From assembly GCA_023150845.1 (NCBI GenBank), contig JAKLKD010000020.1, positions 1-45,989 of the forward strand: a DNA stretch of 45,989 nucleotides, in the 5' to 3' direction. Position 1 is the first letter of the stretch; each line of letters begins with the position of its first letter. The translations under genes and the position numbers were made by a program. The notes under the pieces were generated by a model. That model ran no database searches. It saw nothing but the letters and a program-made list of their open reading frames with translations, and had not been told where the DNA came from. Shown piece after piece: positions 6,404 through 16,260 of the stretch. The stretch is from Myxococcota bacterium (GTDB lineage: Bacteria; Myxococcota_A; UBA796; CAJQPC01).

Positions 6404-9349
6404 CTAACGGCGGCGGCGGCTCAGGCCGAGCAAGGCGAGCACACTCATGAGCAGGCCACCCGCGGCCTTGGGGGCCTCGGTGGTGGCGCAGCCGAAGCCG
6501 CCGCCGCCCTTGTAGTCGCCGCCGCGCTCGATGCCGCCGTCGTCGCTGGGCTCCAGCGGGTCCGTGCCGTCGTCGAGCACCTCGACGCCGTCCTCAACGC
6601 CGCCGTCGTCGGTGTCTACGTCGTTCGGGTCCGTGCCGTGGTCGTTGATCTCTTCGCCGTCGGTGAGGCGGTCGCCGTCGGTGTCGGCGTTGAGCGGGTC
6701 CGTCGGGGCGTTGCCGTAGTTGACGTTCTCGGTGCCGTTCACCTCGGCGCCGTCGCTCACGCCGTCACCGTCGGTGTCGGCGTTGTTCGGGTTCGTCGGC
6801 ATGCCGTCGAAGGGGTTCTTCGAGCCGCTGGTCTCGTCGCTGTCGGTGAGGCCGTCGCCGTCGCTGTCGGGGTTCGTCGGGTCGGTCCCGTCGTTGTTGT
6901 AGCCGCCGTTCTCCGAGCCCGAGACCTCCTCGCCGTCGTCGAGGCCGTCGCCGTCGGTGTCCGCCTCGTTGGGGTTCGAGGGGTTGAAGGTGCCGCCGTC
7001 GTCGGTGCGGCCGTTGACCTCCTCACCGTCGGAGAGGCCGTCGCCGTCGCTGTCGGCCTCCAGGGGGTTCGTGGGCTCGTTGCCGTAGCCGTCGTTCTCC
7101 GCGCCGGAGACCTCGTCGCCGTCGTTGAGGCCGTCGCCGTCGGTGTCGGCGTCGTTGGGATCCGTGCCGATGTCGTTGACCTCCTCGCCGTCGCTCAGGC
7201 CGTCACCGTCGGTGTCGGGGTCATTGGGGTCGGTGAGGTGGTCGTTCACCTCGGCGCCGTCGCCGAGGCCGTCGCCGTCGGTGTCGGCGTTGAGGGGATC
7301 CGTCTCGGTCTCGTTGACCTCCTCGCCGTCGAGGAGGTCGTCACCGTCGGTGTCCTCGTCGAGGGGGTCCGTGCCGATGTCGAGCACCTCCTCGCCGTCG
7401 CCGAGGCCGTCACCGTCGGTGTCGCCGTCGAGGGGGTCCGTGCCGATGTCGAGCACCTCGTCACCGTCGGAGAGGCCGTCGCCGTCGGTGTCGGGATCCA
7501 GGGGATCCGTGCCGAGCTCGGTCTCTTCGGGGTCGGTGAGGCCGTCGCCGTCGGTGTCTACGAGGTCGTCGGAGCCATCGAGCACGTCGGTGCCGTCGAT
7601 GTTGACCTCGTCGCCGTCGCTGCGCCCGCCGTCGTCGGTGTCGGCGTCGTTGGGGTCGGACTTGTGGGTCTTCACCTCGGCGCCGTCGTTCAGGCCGTCG
7701 TTGTCGCTGTCGGCGTCGTTGGGATCCGTCGGCTCGTTCCCGAAGCGGGTGTTGCGGGAGCCCGAGACCTCCTCGCCGTCCTTGAGGGTGTCGCCGTCGG
7801 AGTCGTCGTCGTTCGGGTCCGTGCCGTAGTCGAAGATCTCCTCACCGTCGGTGAGGCCGTCGGCGTCGGTGTCCGGGTCGAGGGGATCCGAGCCGTACGT
7901 GTTGACCTCATCGCCGTCCTCAAGGCCGTCGGCGTCGGAGTCGACGTCGAAGGGGTCCGTGAGGAGCGAGCAGGCCTCAAGGCTGTCGAGCAGGCCGTCG
8001 CCGTCGCTGTCGTCGTCGGCGATGGGGTTCGGGTCCGTGCCGTCGATGATGCAGTCGTCGTCGGTGTCCTCGTCGTTGGGGTCGGACTCGCTGGAGTCGT
8101 GGTTGCCGTCGGCGTCGGCGTCTTCCTCACCGTCGGTGAGGCCGTCGTCGTCGGTGTCGTCGTCGTCAGGGTCCGTGGTGCTCGTCGGGTCGGAGTCGTA
8201 GAGCTGTGCGTAGCTGGAGGTGACCACGAAGCCAGGATCGTAGGCGCCGACCTCGACGGAGTCGGGGATGCCGTCGCCGTCGTCGTCGGCCTCAGCCTCG
8301 TCGAAGGGGTAAAACTCGACGCCCGCGGGCACCTGGGTGGTGGGGCTGTTCCAGTTGGTGTCGCAGCTCAGCGTGCCTGCCGTGCTCCAGGTGCTCCAGG
8401 TGTAGAAGCAGACGTCGGCGTCGCCGGTGTCCACGATCACCTTCGAGCTGCCGAAGGTCGAGTGGGTCACGAAGTGCATGCCCTGGGTGTCCGCCGGGGC
8501 GCTCGTCGTGCGGGTCGTGGCGTTGCCGTTGTTGACCGCGGCGGTGAACGAGCTGACGGTGTACTCCCGCGTCGCGGCCGAGGCCCGGGCCTGGTACAGG
8601 CGGCGGTTGTCAAAGTCCAAGGCGACGGCGCCGTTCGCGGTGCCGGTGACGGCCGAGGACGAGGAGGTCATCGTGCTCGGCGTGGCCCAGTTGAACTTCG
8701 CGGGCTTGGGGAAGTGGTTCTTCGTCGACCAGGCATAGACGTAGGTGGTCGCCGAGCCGCCCTCGGTGTCGTAGCAGTAGAGCACGTTGTTGATCGGGTC
8801 GCGGACGAGCTGGTTGCCGTCGCTGCCATCCGCGCAGGCCTTGCCCGTGGACTTGCTGTCCGAGGCGGCGAGCAGGGTGCCAAAGTTGCCTGTCGCAGAG
8901 TCGCCGTTGATGGAGTAGGCGTCCACGCCGCCGACGTAGAGGATGCGGCGGAAGGGGTCAATCTCCAAAGCGCCGCAGGTGGTGCTGGCGTCGAGCGTGA
9001 TGTCGAAGGGGTTCAACGCTGTGAGGCCGTTGGCGTCGTAGGCCTTGACGACCTGGTTTCCTTGCTCACAGACGTAGAGGATCTGGGCGAGGTTGTCTAG
9101 GGCGACGCCGACGTAGCCGTTGGTGGCCGTCGTGGTCGGGAGCGTGCGGCCGTCCTGATCCGTCGCGTTGCTGTCGCTGAGGTCGTAGGCCCGGATCGCG
9201 CCCGAGTTGTTCGCGTACTTTCCGACCACAAAGACCGTGTTGTCCGGGTCCGCCGCGTGAACCAGCCCCGGCGCCATCAACAGGGCCAGGATCGCCGCGC
9301 CGCTGCGCGCCTTCTGGGGGTGCGGAGGAGCCATCTTCTTTTGAGCCAT
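6404..9349 (-). CDS. Secreted thrombospondin type 3-like repeat protein with MYXO-CTERM-type anchor
   Basis: This 981-residue protein has an N-terminal signal peptide (about 1 to 32, ending VHA-AD). Residues 35 to 320 look like a beta-propeller domain reporting per-item values. From about 350 to 925 there are roughly 22 copies of an Asp-rich [12 protein letters not shown]-type motif, as in calcium-binding thrombospondin type 3 repeats. The last 30 residues are a Gly-rich linker, one Cys, a hydrophobic helix and RRRR, matching the MYXO-CTERM sorting signal known from myxobacteria. It is likely a calcium-stabilised, surface-anchored rod. The start ATG has CAGGAG upstream, and a TTGACG lies farther up at 9395..9400 (minus strand). 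It stands alone as a transcription unit. Confidence 0.9.
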   Translation of the reverse strand: MAQKKMAPPHPQKARSGAAILALLMAPGLVHAADPDNTVFVVGKYANNSGAIRAYDLSDSNATDQDGRTLPTTTATNGYVGVALDNLAQILYVCEQGNQVVKAYDANGLTALNPFDITLDASTTCGALEIDPFRRILYVGGVDAYSINGDSATGNFGTLLAASDSKSTGKACADGSDGNQLVRDPINNVLYCYDTEGGSATTYVYAWSTKNHFPKPAKFNWATPSTMTSSSSAVTGTANGAVALDFDNRRLYQARASAATREYTVSSFTAAVNNGNATTRTTSAPADTQGMHFVTHSTFGSSKVIVDTGDADVCFYTWSTWSTAGTLSCDTNWNSPTTQVPAGVEFYPFDEAEADDDGDGIPDSVEVGAYDPGFVVTSSYAQLYDSDPTSTTDPDDDDTDDDGLTDGEEDADADGNHDSSESDPNDEDTDDDCIIDGTDPNPIADDDSDGDGLLDSLEACSLLTDPFDVDSDADGLEDGDEVNTYGSDPLDPDTDADGLTDGEEIFDYGTDPNDDDSDGDTLKDGEEVSGSRNTRFGNEPTDPNDADSDNDGLNDGAEVKTHKSDPNDADTDDGGRSDGDEVNIDGTDVLDGSDDLVDTDGDGLTDPEETELGTDPLDPDTDGDGLSDGDEVLDIGTDPLDGDTDGDGLGDGEEVLDIGTDPLDEDTDGDDLLDGEEVNETETDPLNADTDGDGLGDGAEVNDHLTDPNDPDTDGDGLSDGEEVNDIGTDPNDADTDGDGLNDGDEVSGAENDGYGNEPTNPLEADSDGDGLSDGEEVNGRTDDGGTFNPSNPNEADTDGDGLDDGEEVSGSENGGYNNDGTDPTNPDSDGDGLTDSDETSGSKNPFDGMPTNPNNADTDGDGVSDGAEVNGTENVNYGNAPTDPLNADTDGDRLTDGEEINDHGTDPNDVDTDDGGVEDGVEVLDDGTDPLEPSDDGGIERGGDYKGGGGFGCATTEAPKAAGGLLMSVLALLGLSRRRR
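6579..8293 (-). repeat. In-gene Asp-rich repeat region (about 22 thrombospondin type 3-like units)
   Basis: The DNA is a degenerate tandem array based on a codon block reading GACACCGACGGCGACGGC on the minus strand. Unit length varies (mostly 23 to 40 residues) because linkers such as SGSEN...NEPTDP are inserted between Asp motifs. Several neighbouring units are nearly identical in DNA (7360 to 7500), which points to recent duplication or conversion. Confidence 0.85.
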
Positions 9350-9513
9350 CTGCGTCTCCTGTGCCCTAGGATCAAGGGCGCTCTTCGAGGTTCACGTCAA
9401 CGCACGACCGGGTCGCGAGTTAGAGGGTAAGGTTGGGGTGCCGCCCCGGATCACTCGGGCTTCTTTTCTGAGAATACCCCAAGGTGACGCGGGGATACCA
9501 CCTGCGAGGGCTT

Positions 9514-11265
9514 TCAAGTGGCTTCCATCGCGGCGATGCCGCGGGCCACGAGAACCTGCTGGGCGAGGGCCATTGGCATCGACCCGAGGTTTAAGAACGC
9601 GCGATGAAAAGCGCGGTCCACATCGAGGGGATCCACGCCCTGCGGCGCGGCGGCGGCGAGCTGGCGTTTGCTCTCCCAGACGAGGTGGTTGCCGAGCAGG
9701 TAGCTCAGGGGTACGCCGCGGTTGAGCGAGTACCAGCCGAGCTCGGCCTCGACCCGCTCGGGCACGAAGCCGGTCACCGCGCGCAAGAGCGCCCCGGCGG
9801 CAACGAAGGGGTCGGGGTCGGAGACATCGACGTCTACGCCGATGTCCAAGAAGCGGCGCTCGCCGGTCATAAAGAACAGGTCGATGGCCACCCGCGGGCC
9901 GATGCGGGCGATGTCGCGTTTGGTGATGAACCGGAGCTCGTCCGCGAGCTCTGCGCGGTATCCTTGGTCAAGCATCCAATCTTCGAGCATCGTCGTCCAG
10001 CCCTCGGCCTGGTCGTTCGCCGAGGTGAGGCGGCGCACGACGGAGGGGTGCCCCGCAGCCCAGGCGAGCTGGAGGTGATGGCCGGGGATGCCCTCGTGGA
10101 CCATCATCGCGGGGATCGAGAGCGTGGTGTGCTCGTCGCGGAGCGCCTCGGAGAGCGTGAGGTAGACGAGGCTCGTCTGGGTGCCCGCGCGGAAGGGCGG
10201 CGGCGGCATCATCGCCCCGGCGGGGATGAGCGGCGCCATGAACGGCGGCGTGCGCAGGATGCGCAGCTCGTGGTCCTGGGGCATCGGGAAGAGGTCCCGG
10301 GCCTCGATGAAGGCCAGGATCTGCTTGTGCTCGGCCTCGTAGGCATCCAGCGCCGCCTCCAGGCGCCCGTCGGGCAGCTCGACGGAGAAGCGGGCGTTGA
10401 GCTCGTCTTGCAGGGCCTCGGCGGGGGTGTCGTCGGGCAGGCCGTAGCGGCGGACGAGGCGCGCGCGGAGCGTCTCGACCTCGGCGGCGTTCCGGGCGAC
10501 GAAGCGCCGGGCGAGGTTGTGCAGGGCGTCCAGGGAGAGCGTGACGCCTTTGGCGCGCAGGAGGCGCTCGGTCTGGGCGACGCCGATGTGCAGGTGGGGC
10601 GTCGTCGGCAGGGCCCTGAGGCCCTCGGCGTAGCGGGAGATCGCCGCCTCGGCCTCAGCACGGGCGGCGCGCAGGGCGTCGAGGCGGGGGTAACCGACCT
10701 CCTCCGCGAGGCGCAGCGCGGTGTCGTGCAGGGACGGCAGGCCGTCGAGCTTCTGCAGCTCCTGCGCCGTCCAGCGGGCGACGGGGGTGTCCAGGCGGCG
10801 GAGCATCTTGTCCAAGAAGTCCGGGGTCGCCTGCAGGCGCGCGACGATGTCGTCGAGGCGCTGCTCCGCCGGGCGCGGGTCGTTCGTGAGGATCAAGAAG
10901 ACGCCATCGCCCAGCTCATCCCCGGCCATCGGCGTCTGCTGGAGGTGGCTCCGGCCGTTGAACCGCGACTCGCCCCAGAACAGCTCTTGCTCCAGGAGCT
11001 GCACGGCGAGGGTGTGGTCGATGGTCTCGTCTTCGTTGAGCGCCTCGACGGGCAGGGCCTGCAGCCGCTCCAGGAGTGAACGCGCCGCGCGCAGCGACGC
11101 CTCTTCAGCCTCGGCGCGAGGGTCCGTCAGCTCACCGAGGCCGTCGAGCAGGCCCAAGGTGAGGCGGTTGATCGGGACGCTCACCTTGTGGGCGAAGAGC
11201 TCATCCATGAGGGGCTGAAGAGAGGCGTTCATCTCTTGATCCTGTGCCTGACAAGAGCGAGGCAT
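9514..11265 (-). CDS. DUF885-family putative metallopeptidase
   Basis: This protein of up to 583 residues carries the DUF885 hallmark HEGIPGHHLQ near residue 390, which supplies a zinc-binding HExxH-like arrangement, and the downstream EGWTTMLEDWMLD segment with a candidate third ligand. It is long, helical and without a clear signal peptide. DUF885 members are probably peptidases, but few have been characterised. Two in-frame ATG starts are possible: 11265 (AGGG seven bases upstream) and 11232 (AGGA eight bases upstream). The gene follows the pyrophosphatase gene by 76 bases on the same strand. Confidence 0.85.
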   Translation of the reverse strand: MPRSCQAQDQEMNASLQPLMDELFAHKVSVPINRLTLGLLDGLGELTDPRAEAEEASLRAARSLLERLQALPVEALNEDETIDHTLAVQLLEQELFWGESRFNGRSHLQQTPMAGDELGDGVFLILTNDPRPAEQRLDDIVARLQATPDFLDKMLRRLDTPVARWTAQELQKLDGLPSLHDTALRLAEEVGYPRLDALRAARAEAEAAISRYAEGLRALPTTPHLHIGVAQTERLLRAKGVTLSLDALHNLARRFVARNAAEVETLRARLVRRYGLPDDTPAEALQDELNARFSVELPDGRLEAALDAYEAEHKQILAFIEARDLFPMPQDHELRILRTPPFMAPLIPAGAMMPPPPFRAGTQTSLVYLTLSEALRDEHTTLSIPAMMVHEGIPGHHLQLAWAAGHPSVVRRLTSANDQAEGWTTMLEDWMLDQGYRAELADELRFITKRDIARIGPRVAIDLFFMTGERRFLDIGVDVDVSDPDPFVAAGALLRAVTGFVPERVEAELGWYSLNRGVPLSYLLGNHLVWESKRQLAAAAPQGVDPLDVDRAFHRAFLNLGSMPMALAQQVLVARGIAAMEAT

Positions 11266-11341
11266 CTTTTACCCTGCTCTGGACGGGATCGGTCAGAGAA
11301 AAACTTTCATCTACGCTGCGCGTAATACCCGGGTCATTCTC

Positions 11342-11800
11342 TCAGGGCGCTGACAGGGGCGGGATCTTCCACTCCACCCCACGCAGAGCCGTCTCGCCGC
11401 GCCCTCCGCCGGGCAGGCGCATTAGGCGCTTCGCGAAGGCGTACAGCCGGAAAAACTTGCGCAAGACCCTGTCATCGCTGGGAGTTGGCGGGGTCGCGGA
11501 GAGCACCCACTTGTCGTCGATGTCGCCTTGGTCGATGAACCGCACGACGCCGACGACGGGCAAGGTGAGGCGCTCGCCGAGGCGACGGGCCGGGCCGAGG
11601 ACGATCACGTCGAGGGGATCCCCATCCTCGCCGAGCAGCTCCGGGGCGCAGCCGTAGTTGAAGGGGCAGGGCAGGGGGGAGACCAGCCGCGCCCCGCTCA
11701 CGCCGCCTCGGGCGTCCAAGGCGCGCTTGATGTGCGCCCCCCGGGGCACCTCGACGATCACCGCCAGCGCGTCGGCGGGCGCGCCCAAGTCCCTCTGCAT
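11342..11800 (-). CDS. ppa: Family I inorganic pyrophosphatase
   Basis: The 152-residue protein has the family I signature EDGDPLDVIV (residues 58 to 67) with its metal-binding Asp residues, plus VEVPRGAHIKRALD (17 to 30), PFNYGCAPELL (46 to 56) and DIDDKW (93 to 98). It hydrolyses pyrophosphate to two phosphates and so pulls biosynthetic reactions forward. It is about 20 residues shorter than E. coli Ppa. The start at 11798..11800 has a perfect GGAGGAG six bases upstream; the open frame extends farther upstream but lies antisense to the next gene. It is divergent from the plus-strand gene at 11933. Confidence 0.88.
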   Translation of the reverse strand: MQRDLGAPADALAVIVEVPRGAHIKRALDARGGVSGARLVSPLPCPFNYGCAPELLGEDGDPLDVIVLGPARRLGERLTLPVVGVVRFIDQGDIDDKWVLSATPPTPSDDRVLRKFFRLYAFAKRLMRLPGGGRGETALRGVEWKIPPLSAP

Positions 11801-11932
11801 CGTCGCTCCTCCGGCCTGGGCCTCACCCGGCCCCGCGCCCTCCGGTATCCTGGGCGGGTCGGCCGCGCCTCGCGCAACGCCGCGCCGCCCCTGGGCTATC
11901 TTCCTCGACCCCGCCGCCCCGAGCGCCGTGCC

Positions 11933-12751
11933 GTGATCTCTTCCCTCGACGTCCTCGCCCGCCACGGCGCGGCGGAGCTGGGCCTGCCCGAGCACGCCAT
12001 GGTGCGCTGCATCTTGCCCCTCCCCAGCGGGGACGTGGCCTTGGGCAGCGACTACGACCTCACCCTGTGGCGCGCCGGGCGCTTCATGGCCTTCCCGTTC
12101 CCCCAAGGCGCCCGCCGGGAGAGCCGCCGCGTAGAGAGCATGGCCGTGCACGACGGCGTGCTGCACATCGCCACCATGCGCAGCCGCTTCGAGTGGCCCT
12201 TCCGGGGGCAGGCCGCGGGCAAAGGCCACCCCCAAGACGGCGCCGGGGGCTTCGACGACCTCCGCGCGGTCTACTCCGACGGCGCCCGGCTGCTCATGGG
12301 CTGGCGGCTGCGCCTCGACGGCGGGGTCGGCCCCCCAGAGAGCATCTCGTTCGTCACCGCCTGGGGTCGCACCTTCGCGGGCACCATCGACGGGCAGCTC
12401 TGGGAGGTAGACGGCGAGAAGGTCCGCGACTTCGTGGCCATGGGCAAGGGGCGCCCGGTGCGGCACCTCGGCTTCGCCTACCAGCAGCTCTGGGCCTGCG
12501 CCGCCGGGGCCCTGCACCGCTGGGACGGCCAGACCTGGCAACGCCGCGACAAGGAGCCCTACGCCTTACACACCGACGCCCGGGGGCGGCTCTGGCTGCT
12601 CGCCGAGGGTGGGCTCTGGGTGAGCGAAGACGGCGGCTGGCCGCACCCGGTGCAGCTCTCCCTCGACCGGCCTTGGGCCCTGGGCTCGACGGAGGGGCGC
12701 TTATGGATCGGGTGTAAGGGTGGGGTCGTCGTCGCGCGCCTCCCCGGCTGA
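11933..12751 (+). CDS. Propeller-like protein of unknown function
   Basis: The 272-residue product is rich in Trp, Gly and Asp and has repeated short strands of the type GRLWLLAEGGLWVSEDGG, resembling two-component-regulator propeller blades. No signal peptide or membrane segment is visible. The likely start is the GTG at 11933, since upstream residues in the same frame are Arg/Pro-rich and lie in the divergent promoter region; no strong ribosome binding site decides it. Its last 51 bases overlap tail to tail with the membrane protein gene ending at 12701. I do not recognise a named family. Confidence 0.7.
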   Translation: MISSLDVLARHGAAELGLPEHAMVRCILPLPSGDVALGSDYDLTLWRAGRFMAFPFPQGARRESRRVESMAVHDGVLHIATMRSRFEWPFRGQAAGKGHPQDGAGGFDDLRAVYSDGARLLMGWRLRLDGGVGPPESISFVTAWGRTFAGTIDGQLWEVDGEKVRDFVAMGKGRPVRHLGFAYQQLWACAAGALHRWDGQTWQRRDKEPYALHTDARGRLWLLAEGGLWVSEDGGWPHPVQLSLDRPWALGSTEGRLWIGCKGGVVVARLPG

Positions 12752-14284
12752 CGATGGCGTGGCCTCGCTCGGTGAGCGTTTGCTCGGCGCCGCCTTGCTC
12801 CGCGCCTCCTCGGCGGCGCGGTCGGCGGGGGTCTTGGGCACCCACAGCGCCGCCGGGCGCACCCGCCAGCCTGTGCGGGTGTTGAACGCCCGGGCGGGGA
12901 GCCGCACCCGGGCGCCCTCCTTGTAGTGCTCACGCTGGCCGTACTTGATGTCCTTCTGGGAGACGAGGAGCGCCGCCCACGCCTGCCGGGCCATGGCCTC
13001 TTCGACGACGGAGGGGTTCTGGTAGAGCGGGCCGCGCTTGTGCTGGATGTCCCACAACGAGATGAGCGGCAGGCTCGGCTGCTTCCCGACGAGGTGGGGG
13101 TACCAGGGGAACTGCGGGGCGAAGATCTCCCCCTCGACGGCGCGGAGCTGGGTGAGGAGCTGCTCCCCGGCGTCGCGGTCGGCCTCGGTGGGCACGTAGT
13201 CCTCGGCCTCCTCCCAGCCGGTGCGGGTGAGCTGGGCGCCCAAGAGCAAGGCCACCAGCGGCAGGCTCCAGGCCCGTCCCTCAAAGGCCCGGCAGAAGGC
13301 GCCCAGCGCCGCGCCGCCCGCCGCCGCGAGGGCCCAGTGCCCCGGCATGAGCACGTTGATGAAGCCGCCGTGGTGGGCGCGCATCAGCATGCAGGCCCCG
13401 GCGGCGACGGCGAGGGCCCCGAGCCACAAGGGCGCGCCCTCGTCCCGGCGCCGCAGGTTCACCCCGAGCCAGGCCACCGAGGCCGCGGCGAAGAGCGGCA
13501 GGGAGGTCGGCAGCTCCTTCGTGATCGTCGGCAGGGCCCGCTCGGCGACGAGGGGGTGCGCCGCGGGCACGCCGAGGAGGTAGGTCAAGAACATGCCGTC
13601 GGTGGCGAGCTGGATGAGCCCCGTCGCCAAGAGCGCCGGCCCCGCCGAGGCCGCGGTGAACAGCGCCGCCCGCCGCCAGCCCACGCTCCACCACAACCAC
13701 AAGGCGATGGGCACGCCGAACAGGGCGAGGTTGTGTTTGGCCAGAAACGCCAAGGCGAGCAGGAGGCCCGAGGCCACGACGGCGGCGGGCCGGGCGAAAC
13801 GCGCCAAGGTGAGCGCCCAGGCGGCGAGGCCCACGGCCACGGCGTCGGCGCGCACGAGGTCCATGAAGGTGCCGGACTCCTCCCAGGTGGTCAAGAACGC
13901 GGCCCCGGCCCCGACGGCGATCCCCCAAGGCGCGCCCTCCCGCCGGGCGGCGGTCGCGGCGGCCGCGGCGGCGAGGATCGCGCCGAGGATCGACAGCCCC
14001 CGGCCCACGACGTAGGACGGCTCGCCGACGAGGCTGATGAGGAAGGGGTAGAGCGGCGGGTAGATGTAAGGGATGAACTCGGCGCTCGGCGCCGGGTAGA
14101 GCGGCAGGCCCTGCTCCACACGCAGGGCGTGCACGAGCATCCCGCCCTCCATCCACTCGATGTCGAAGGGGTAGCTCAGCCGCGGCGCGACGTAGCCCCC
14201 GAGGGTGATGATCACCCACAGGCTGAGGCCGAAGATGACGAGCTGGCTCAAGACGGAGAGGACGCGGGGCATATCATTGGGCAA
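12701..14284 (-). CDS. GT-C-type glycosyltransferase-like integral membrane protein
   Basis: The 527-residue product has about ten hydrophobic segments across residues 8 to 345, then a soluble region to 470 and a charged Ser/Ala/Pro/Lys-rich tail. The first extracytoplasmic loop contains DIEWMEGG (about 40 to 47), the acidic DxE position seen in GT-C enzymes of the ArnT/PMT class that use polyprenyl-phosphate sugars. The segment EFIPYIYPPLYPFL near 70 is also typical of this group. Donor and acceptor are unknown. The 3' end overlaps the neighbouring propeller gene by 51 bases in convergent orientation. No other glycan genes are adjacent. Confidence 0.75.
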   Translation of the reverse strand: MPNDMPRVLSVLSQLVIFGLSLWVIITLGGYVAPRLSYPFDIEWMEGGMLVHALRVEQGLPLYPAPSAEFIPYIYPPLYPFLISLVGEPSYVVGRGLSILGAILAAAAAATAARREGAPWGIAVGAGAAFLTTWEESGTFMDLVRADAVAVGLAAWALTLARFARPAAVVASGLLLALAFLAKHNLALFGVPIALWLWWSVGWRRAALFTAASAGPALLATGLIQLATDGMFLTYLLGVPAAHPLVAERALPTITKELPTSLPLFAAASVAWLGVNLRRRDEGAPLWLGALAVAAGACMLMRAHHGGFINVLMPGHWALAAAGGAALGAFCRAFEGRAWSLPLVALLLGAQLTRTGWEEAEDYVPTEADRDAGEQLLTQLRAVEGEIFAPQFPWYPHLVGKQPSLPLISLWDIQHKRGPLYQNPSVVEEAMARQAWAALLVSQKDIKYGQREHYKEGARVRLPARAFNTRTGWRVRPAALWVPKTPADRAAEEARSKAAPSKRSPSEATPSSAGEARDDDPTLTPDP

Positions 14285-14426
14285 TATCGCGTCTTGGCGC
14301 CGGGTTCACTCGCCCGGCCCCAGGCGGCGTGACCCCTCGGCCCCTCGGCTTGCCGCCGCGCGGCGTTGGGATACGCCAGAGCGAGCCCTCCAGCCCATGC
14401 GCGCCCGGCCAGCAAAGGAGCACCCC

Positions 14427-14915
14427 ATGACGCGGATCGCCCTCGCCTCCACACTGACCGCCGCCCTCGTCGCCGCGTCGATGGCCTTCGCGGGGGAGGT
14501 GAAGCCGCCGCCGCTCAAGCCCGACCCCCGCGCCGCCCCGCCCGCCTTGGGCGTGAAGACCCAGCGCACCTTAGACGCCGACTGCGACGTCGTGGTGCCC
14601 GCCGGGGCCCTGGTCGTCAAGGGCCAGGAGGTGCTCACCACGAGCGAGGTCAACGCCTTGGTCTGCCCTGGGGCCCAGGTCACGGCGACGGCGAAGAACG
14701 CCACGCTCTACATCGTCGGGGAGGCTGACGTCTCCGTAGCCGGGGACGGCGCGACCATCTACCACCGCGGCTCCGGCCGCCTCGCCGTGGCCGGGAACAA
14801 CGCCACGGTCTACAGCGAGCGCCTCTCCATCACCGTGCTGAGCGGCCAGGGCTCGACCCTCCTAAAGTGCCCCCGGGTGAACATCGACACGAGCGCCGTG
14901 GCCGGGGGCTGCTGA
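14427..14915 (+). CDS. Small secreted protein, DUF3060-like
   Basis: The 162-residue protein starts at ATG 14427 with AAAGGAG seven bases upstream and has a clear signal peptide (about 1 to 22, ending AFAGE). The mature part contains successive short beta strands of the type ATLYIVGEADVSVAG and LAVAGNNATVYS, which resemble the repetitive strands of DUF3060 proteins. Two Cys residues near 53 and 79 and two near the C-terminus could form disulfides. The function is unknown and the family assignment is tentative. It is separate from the next plus-strand gene by 93 bases. Confidence 0.7.
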   Translation: MTRIALASTLTAALVAASMAFAGEVKPPPLKPDPRAAPPALGVKTQRTLDADCDVVVPAGALVVKGQEVLTTSEVNALVCPGAQVTATAKNATLYIVGEADVSVAGDGATIYHRGSGRLAVAGNNATVYSERLSITVLSGQGSTLLKCPRVNIDTSAVAGGC

Positions 14916-14970
14916 GGATCGGCCAAGCCTGCGCTTCCTGCGTCTCGATCGGGCGGCTTGTGCTAAACTG

Positions 14971-14979
14971 CCTGGGCCT
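14971..14979 (+). promoter_or_regulatory. Candidate extended -10 promoter for the Ala-rich protein gene
   Basis: TGCTAAACT gives a TGn extension followed by a TAAACT hexamer (four of six to the TATAAT consensus), 30 bases before the start ATG. The surrounding DNA is GC-rich, so the local AT content stands out. No convincing -35 is seen. Confidence 0.35.
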
Positions 14980-15008
14980 AACCCCTCTCGACGACGAGGA
15001 GGCCCACC

Positions 15009-16214
15009 ATGGCCACGCCCCTCACGCTCCCCGACGCCAAGCACCTGCCTGACGTGATCGCTAAGGTGCAGGAGGCCCTCGCCGCCGTCGCCGCCCCCCT
15101 TGAGGCGGCCATCGGCAACGCCACGGCGGCCTTGGGGAACGCGGCCTCGGCGATCGCCGACGCGGCCCAAGGCGCGGCCTCGGCGCTCTCGGACGCGGCC
15201 TCCAACATCGCGAGCTCCTTACAGAGCGCCGCCCAGAGCCTCGCCGACAACCTCTCCAGCGCGATCTCCAACGTCGCCTCGTCTATCCAAGACGCCGCCT
15301 CGGGCGTGATGAGCTCTTTGGGCGACTCCTTGGGGGACATCGCCTCCAACCTCCAGTCGAGCCTCGGCGACCTCGCCTCCAACCTACAAGAGGCCGGGGC
15401 GGGCATCGTGGACTCGCTCAAGGGCGGGCTTGAGGCCGCCGCGAGCAAGATCCAGGACGCCGCGGCGAACATCACGAGCCAGGTGACCGACGCCGTCGCC
15501 GGGGTGACCGAGGGCCTCAACAACGCGATGAGCCAGGTCACCGACAAGGTGCAGTCCGCGGTGCAGAGCGTCACCCAGCAGCTCCGCGACGGCCTCGACA
15601 CCTTGTCCACCACGGTGAAGGACACCGTCGCCGCGGCGACGGAGCAGATCAACAGCGCGATGAGCCAGGTGACCGAGGCGGTCAACGGCGCCGTCGGCGC
15701 GGCCACGGGCGCGCTGAACGAGGCCGTCGGCGGCGTGCAGGGCGCCATCGCCGAGCAGCTCGGCGGCGTGAGCGGGCTCATCAACGACACCGTCGGTCAG
15801 GTCGCCCCCGACCTCGCGTCGAAGGCCACGGGCGCGATCAGCGACGCCACGACCAAGATGGGCGAGGCCGCGGGCGCGGTGACCGGGGCGGCGTCTAAGG
15901 CCGCTGAGGCCGCCACCGCCGCCACGGCGAAGGCCGCCGAGGCCGTCTCCGGGGCGACCGCCGCGGCGAGCGAGGCCGTCTCCGCGGCGATGGACCCCGT
16001 CACCCAGGCCGCGAGCAAGGCCATGGACGACGTGAACGGCGCCGTGGCCTCGGGAATGCAGAGCGCGGGCAAGGCCGTGAGCGACGCGACGAGCGGCATC
16101 AACGACTCGGTGAAGTCGGCGATGAGCGGCGCGAAGGACGCCGTCGATAAGGCCGCGGGCACGATGCGCCAGGTCGGCACCGCCGTCACCCGGGCCGCCG
16201 CCCTCCCCGGCTAA
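15009..16214 (+). CDS. Ala-rich amphipathic-helix protein lacking aromatic residues
   Basis: The 401-residue product has no Phe, Trp, Tyr or Cys and is dominated by Ala, Ser, Asp, Asn, Val and Gly. It reads as continuous amphipathic helix with loose 7- and 11-residue periodicity (for example IASNLQSSLGDLASNLQEA), and the C-terminal third becomes Ala/Lys/Glu-rich like LEA-type or apolipoprotein-like helices. There is no signal peptide. Possible roles are coating a hydrophobic surface (phasin-like), desiccation protection or scaffolding; none is proven. The start ATG has GAGGAGG seven bases upstream, implying strong translation. Confidence 0.8.
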   Translation: MATPLTLPDAKHLPDVIAKVQEALAAVAAPLEAAIGNATAALGNAASAIADAAQGAASALSDAASNIASSLQSAAQSLADNLSSAISNVASSIQDAASGVMSSLGDSLGDIASNLQSSLGDLASNLQEAGAGIVDSLKGGLEAAASKIQDAAANITSQVTDAVAGVTEGLNNAMSQVTDKVQSAVQSVTQQLRDGLDTLSTTVKDTVAAATEQINSAMSQVTEAVNGAVGAATGALNEAVGGVQGAIAEQLGGVSGLINDTVGQVAPDLASKATGAISDATTKMGEAAGAVTGAASKAAEAATAATAKAAEAVSGATAAASEAVSAAMDPVTQAASKAMDDVNGAVASGMQSAGKAVSDATSGINDSVKSAMSGAKDAVDKAAGTMRQVGTAVTRAAALPG

Positions 16215-16260
16215 ACCTCAGGCACTCGACACAGAGCACCTGGCACAGTCTTCGTCGCCG

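Noticed and set aside
6338-9100. Plus-strand open frame antisense to the Asp-repeat protein
   Set aside because: It is the mirror of the GAC/GGC repeat DNA and yields only Val/Gly repeats. The minus-strand frame has a signal peptide, Asp motifs and a sorting tail.
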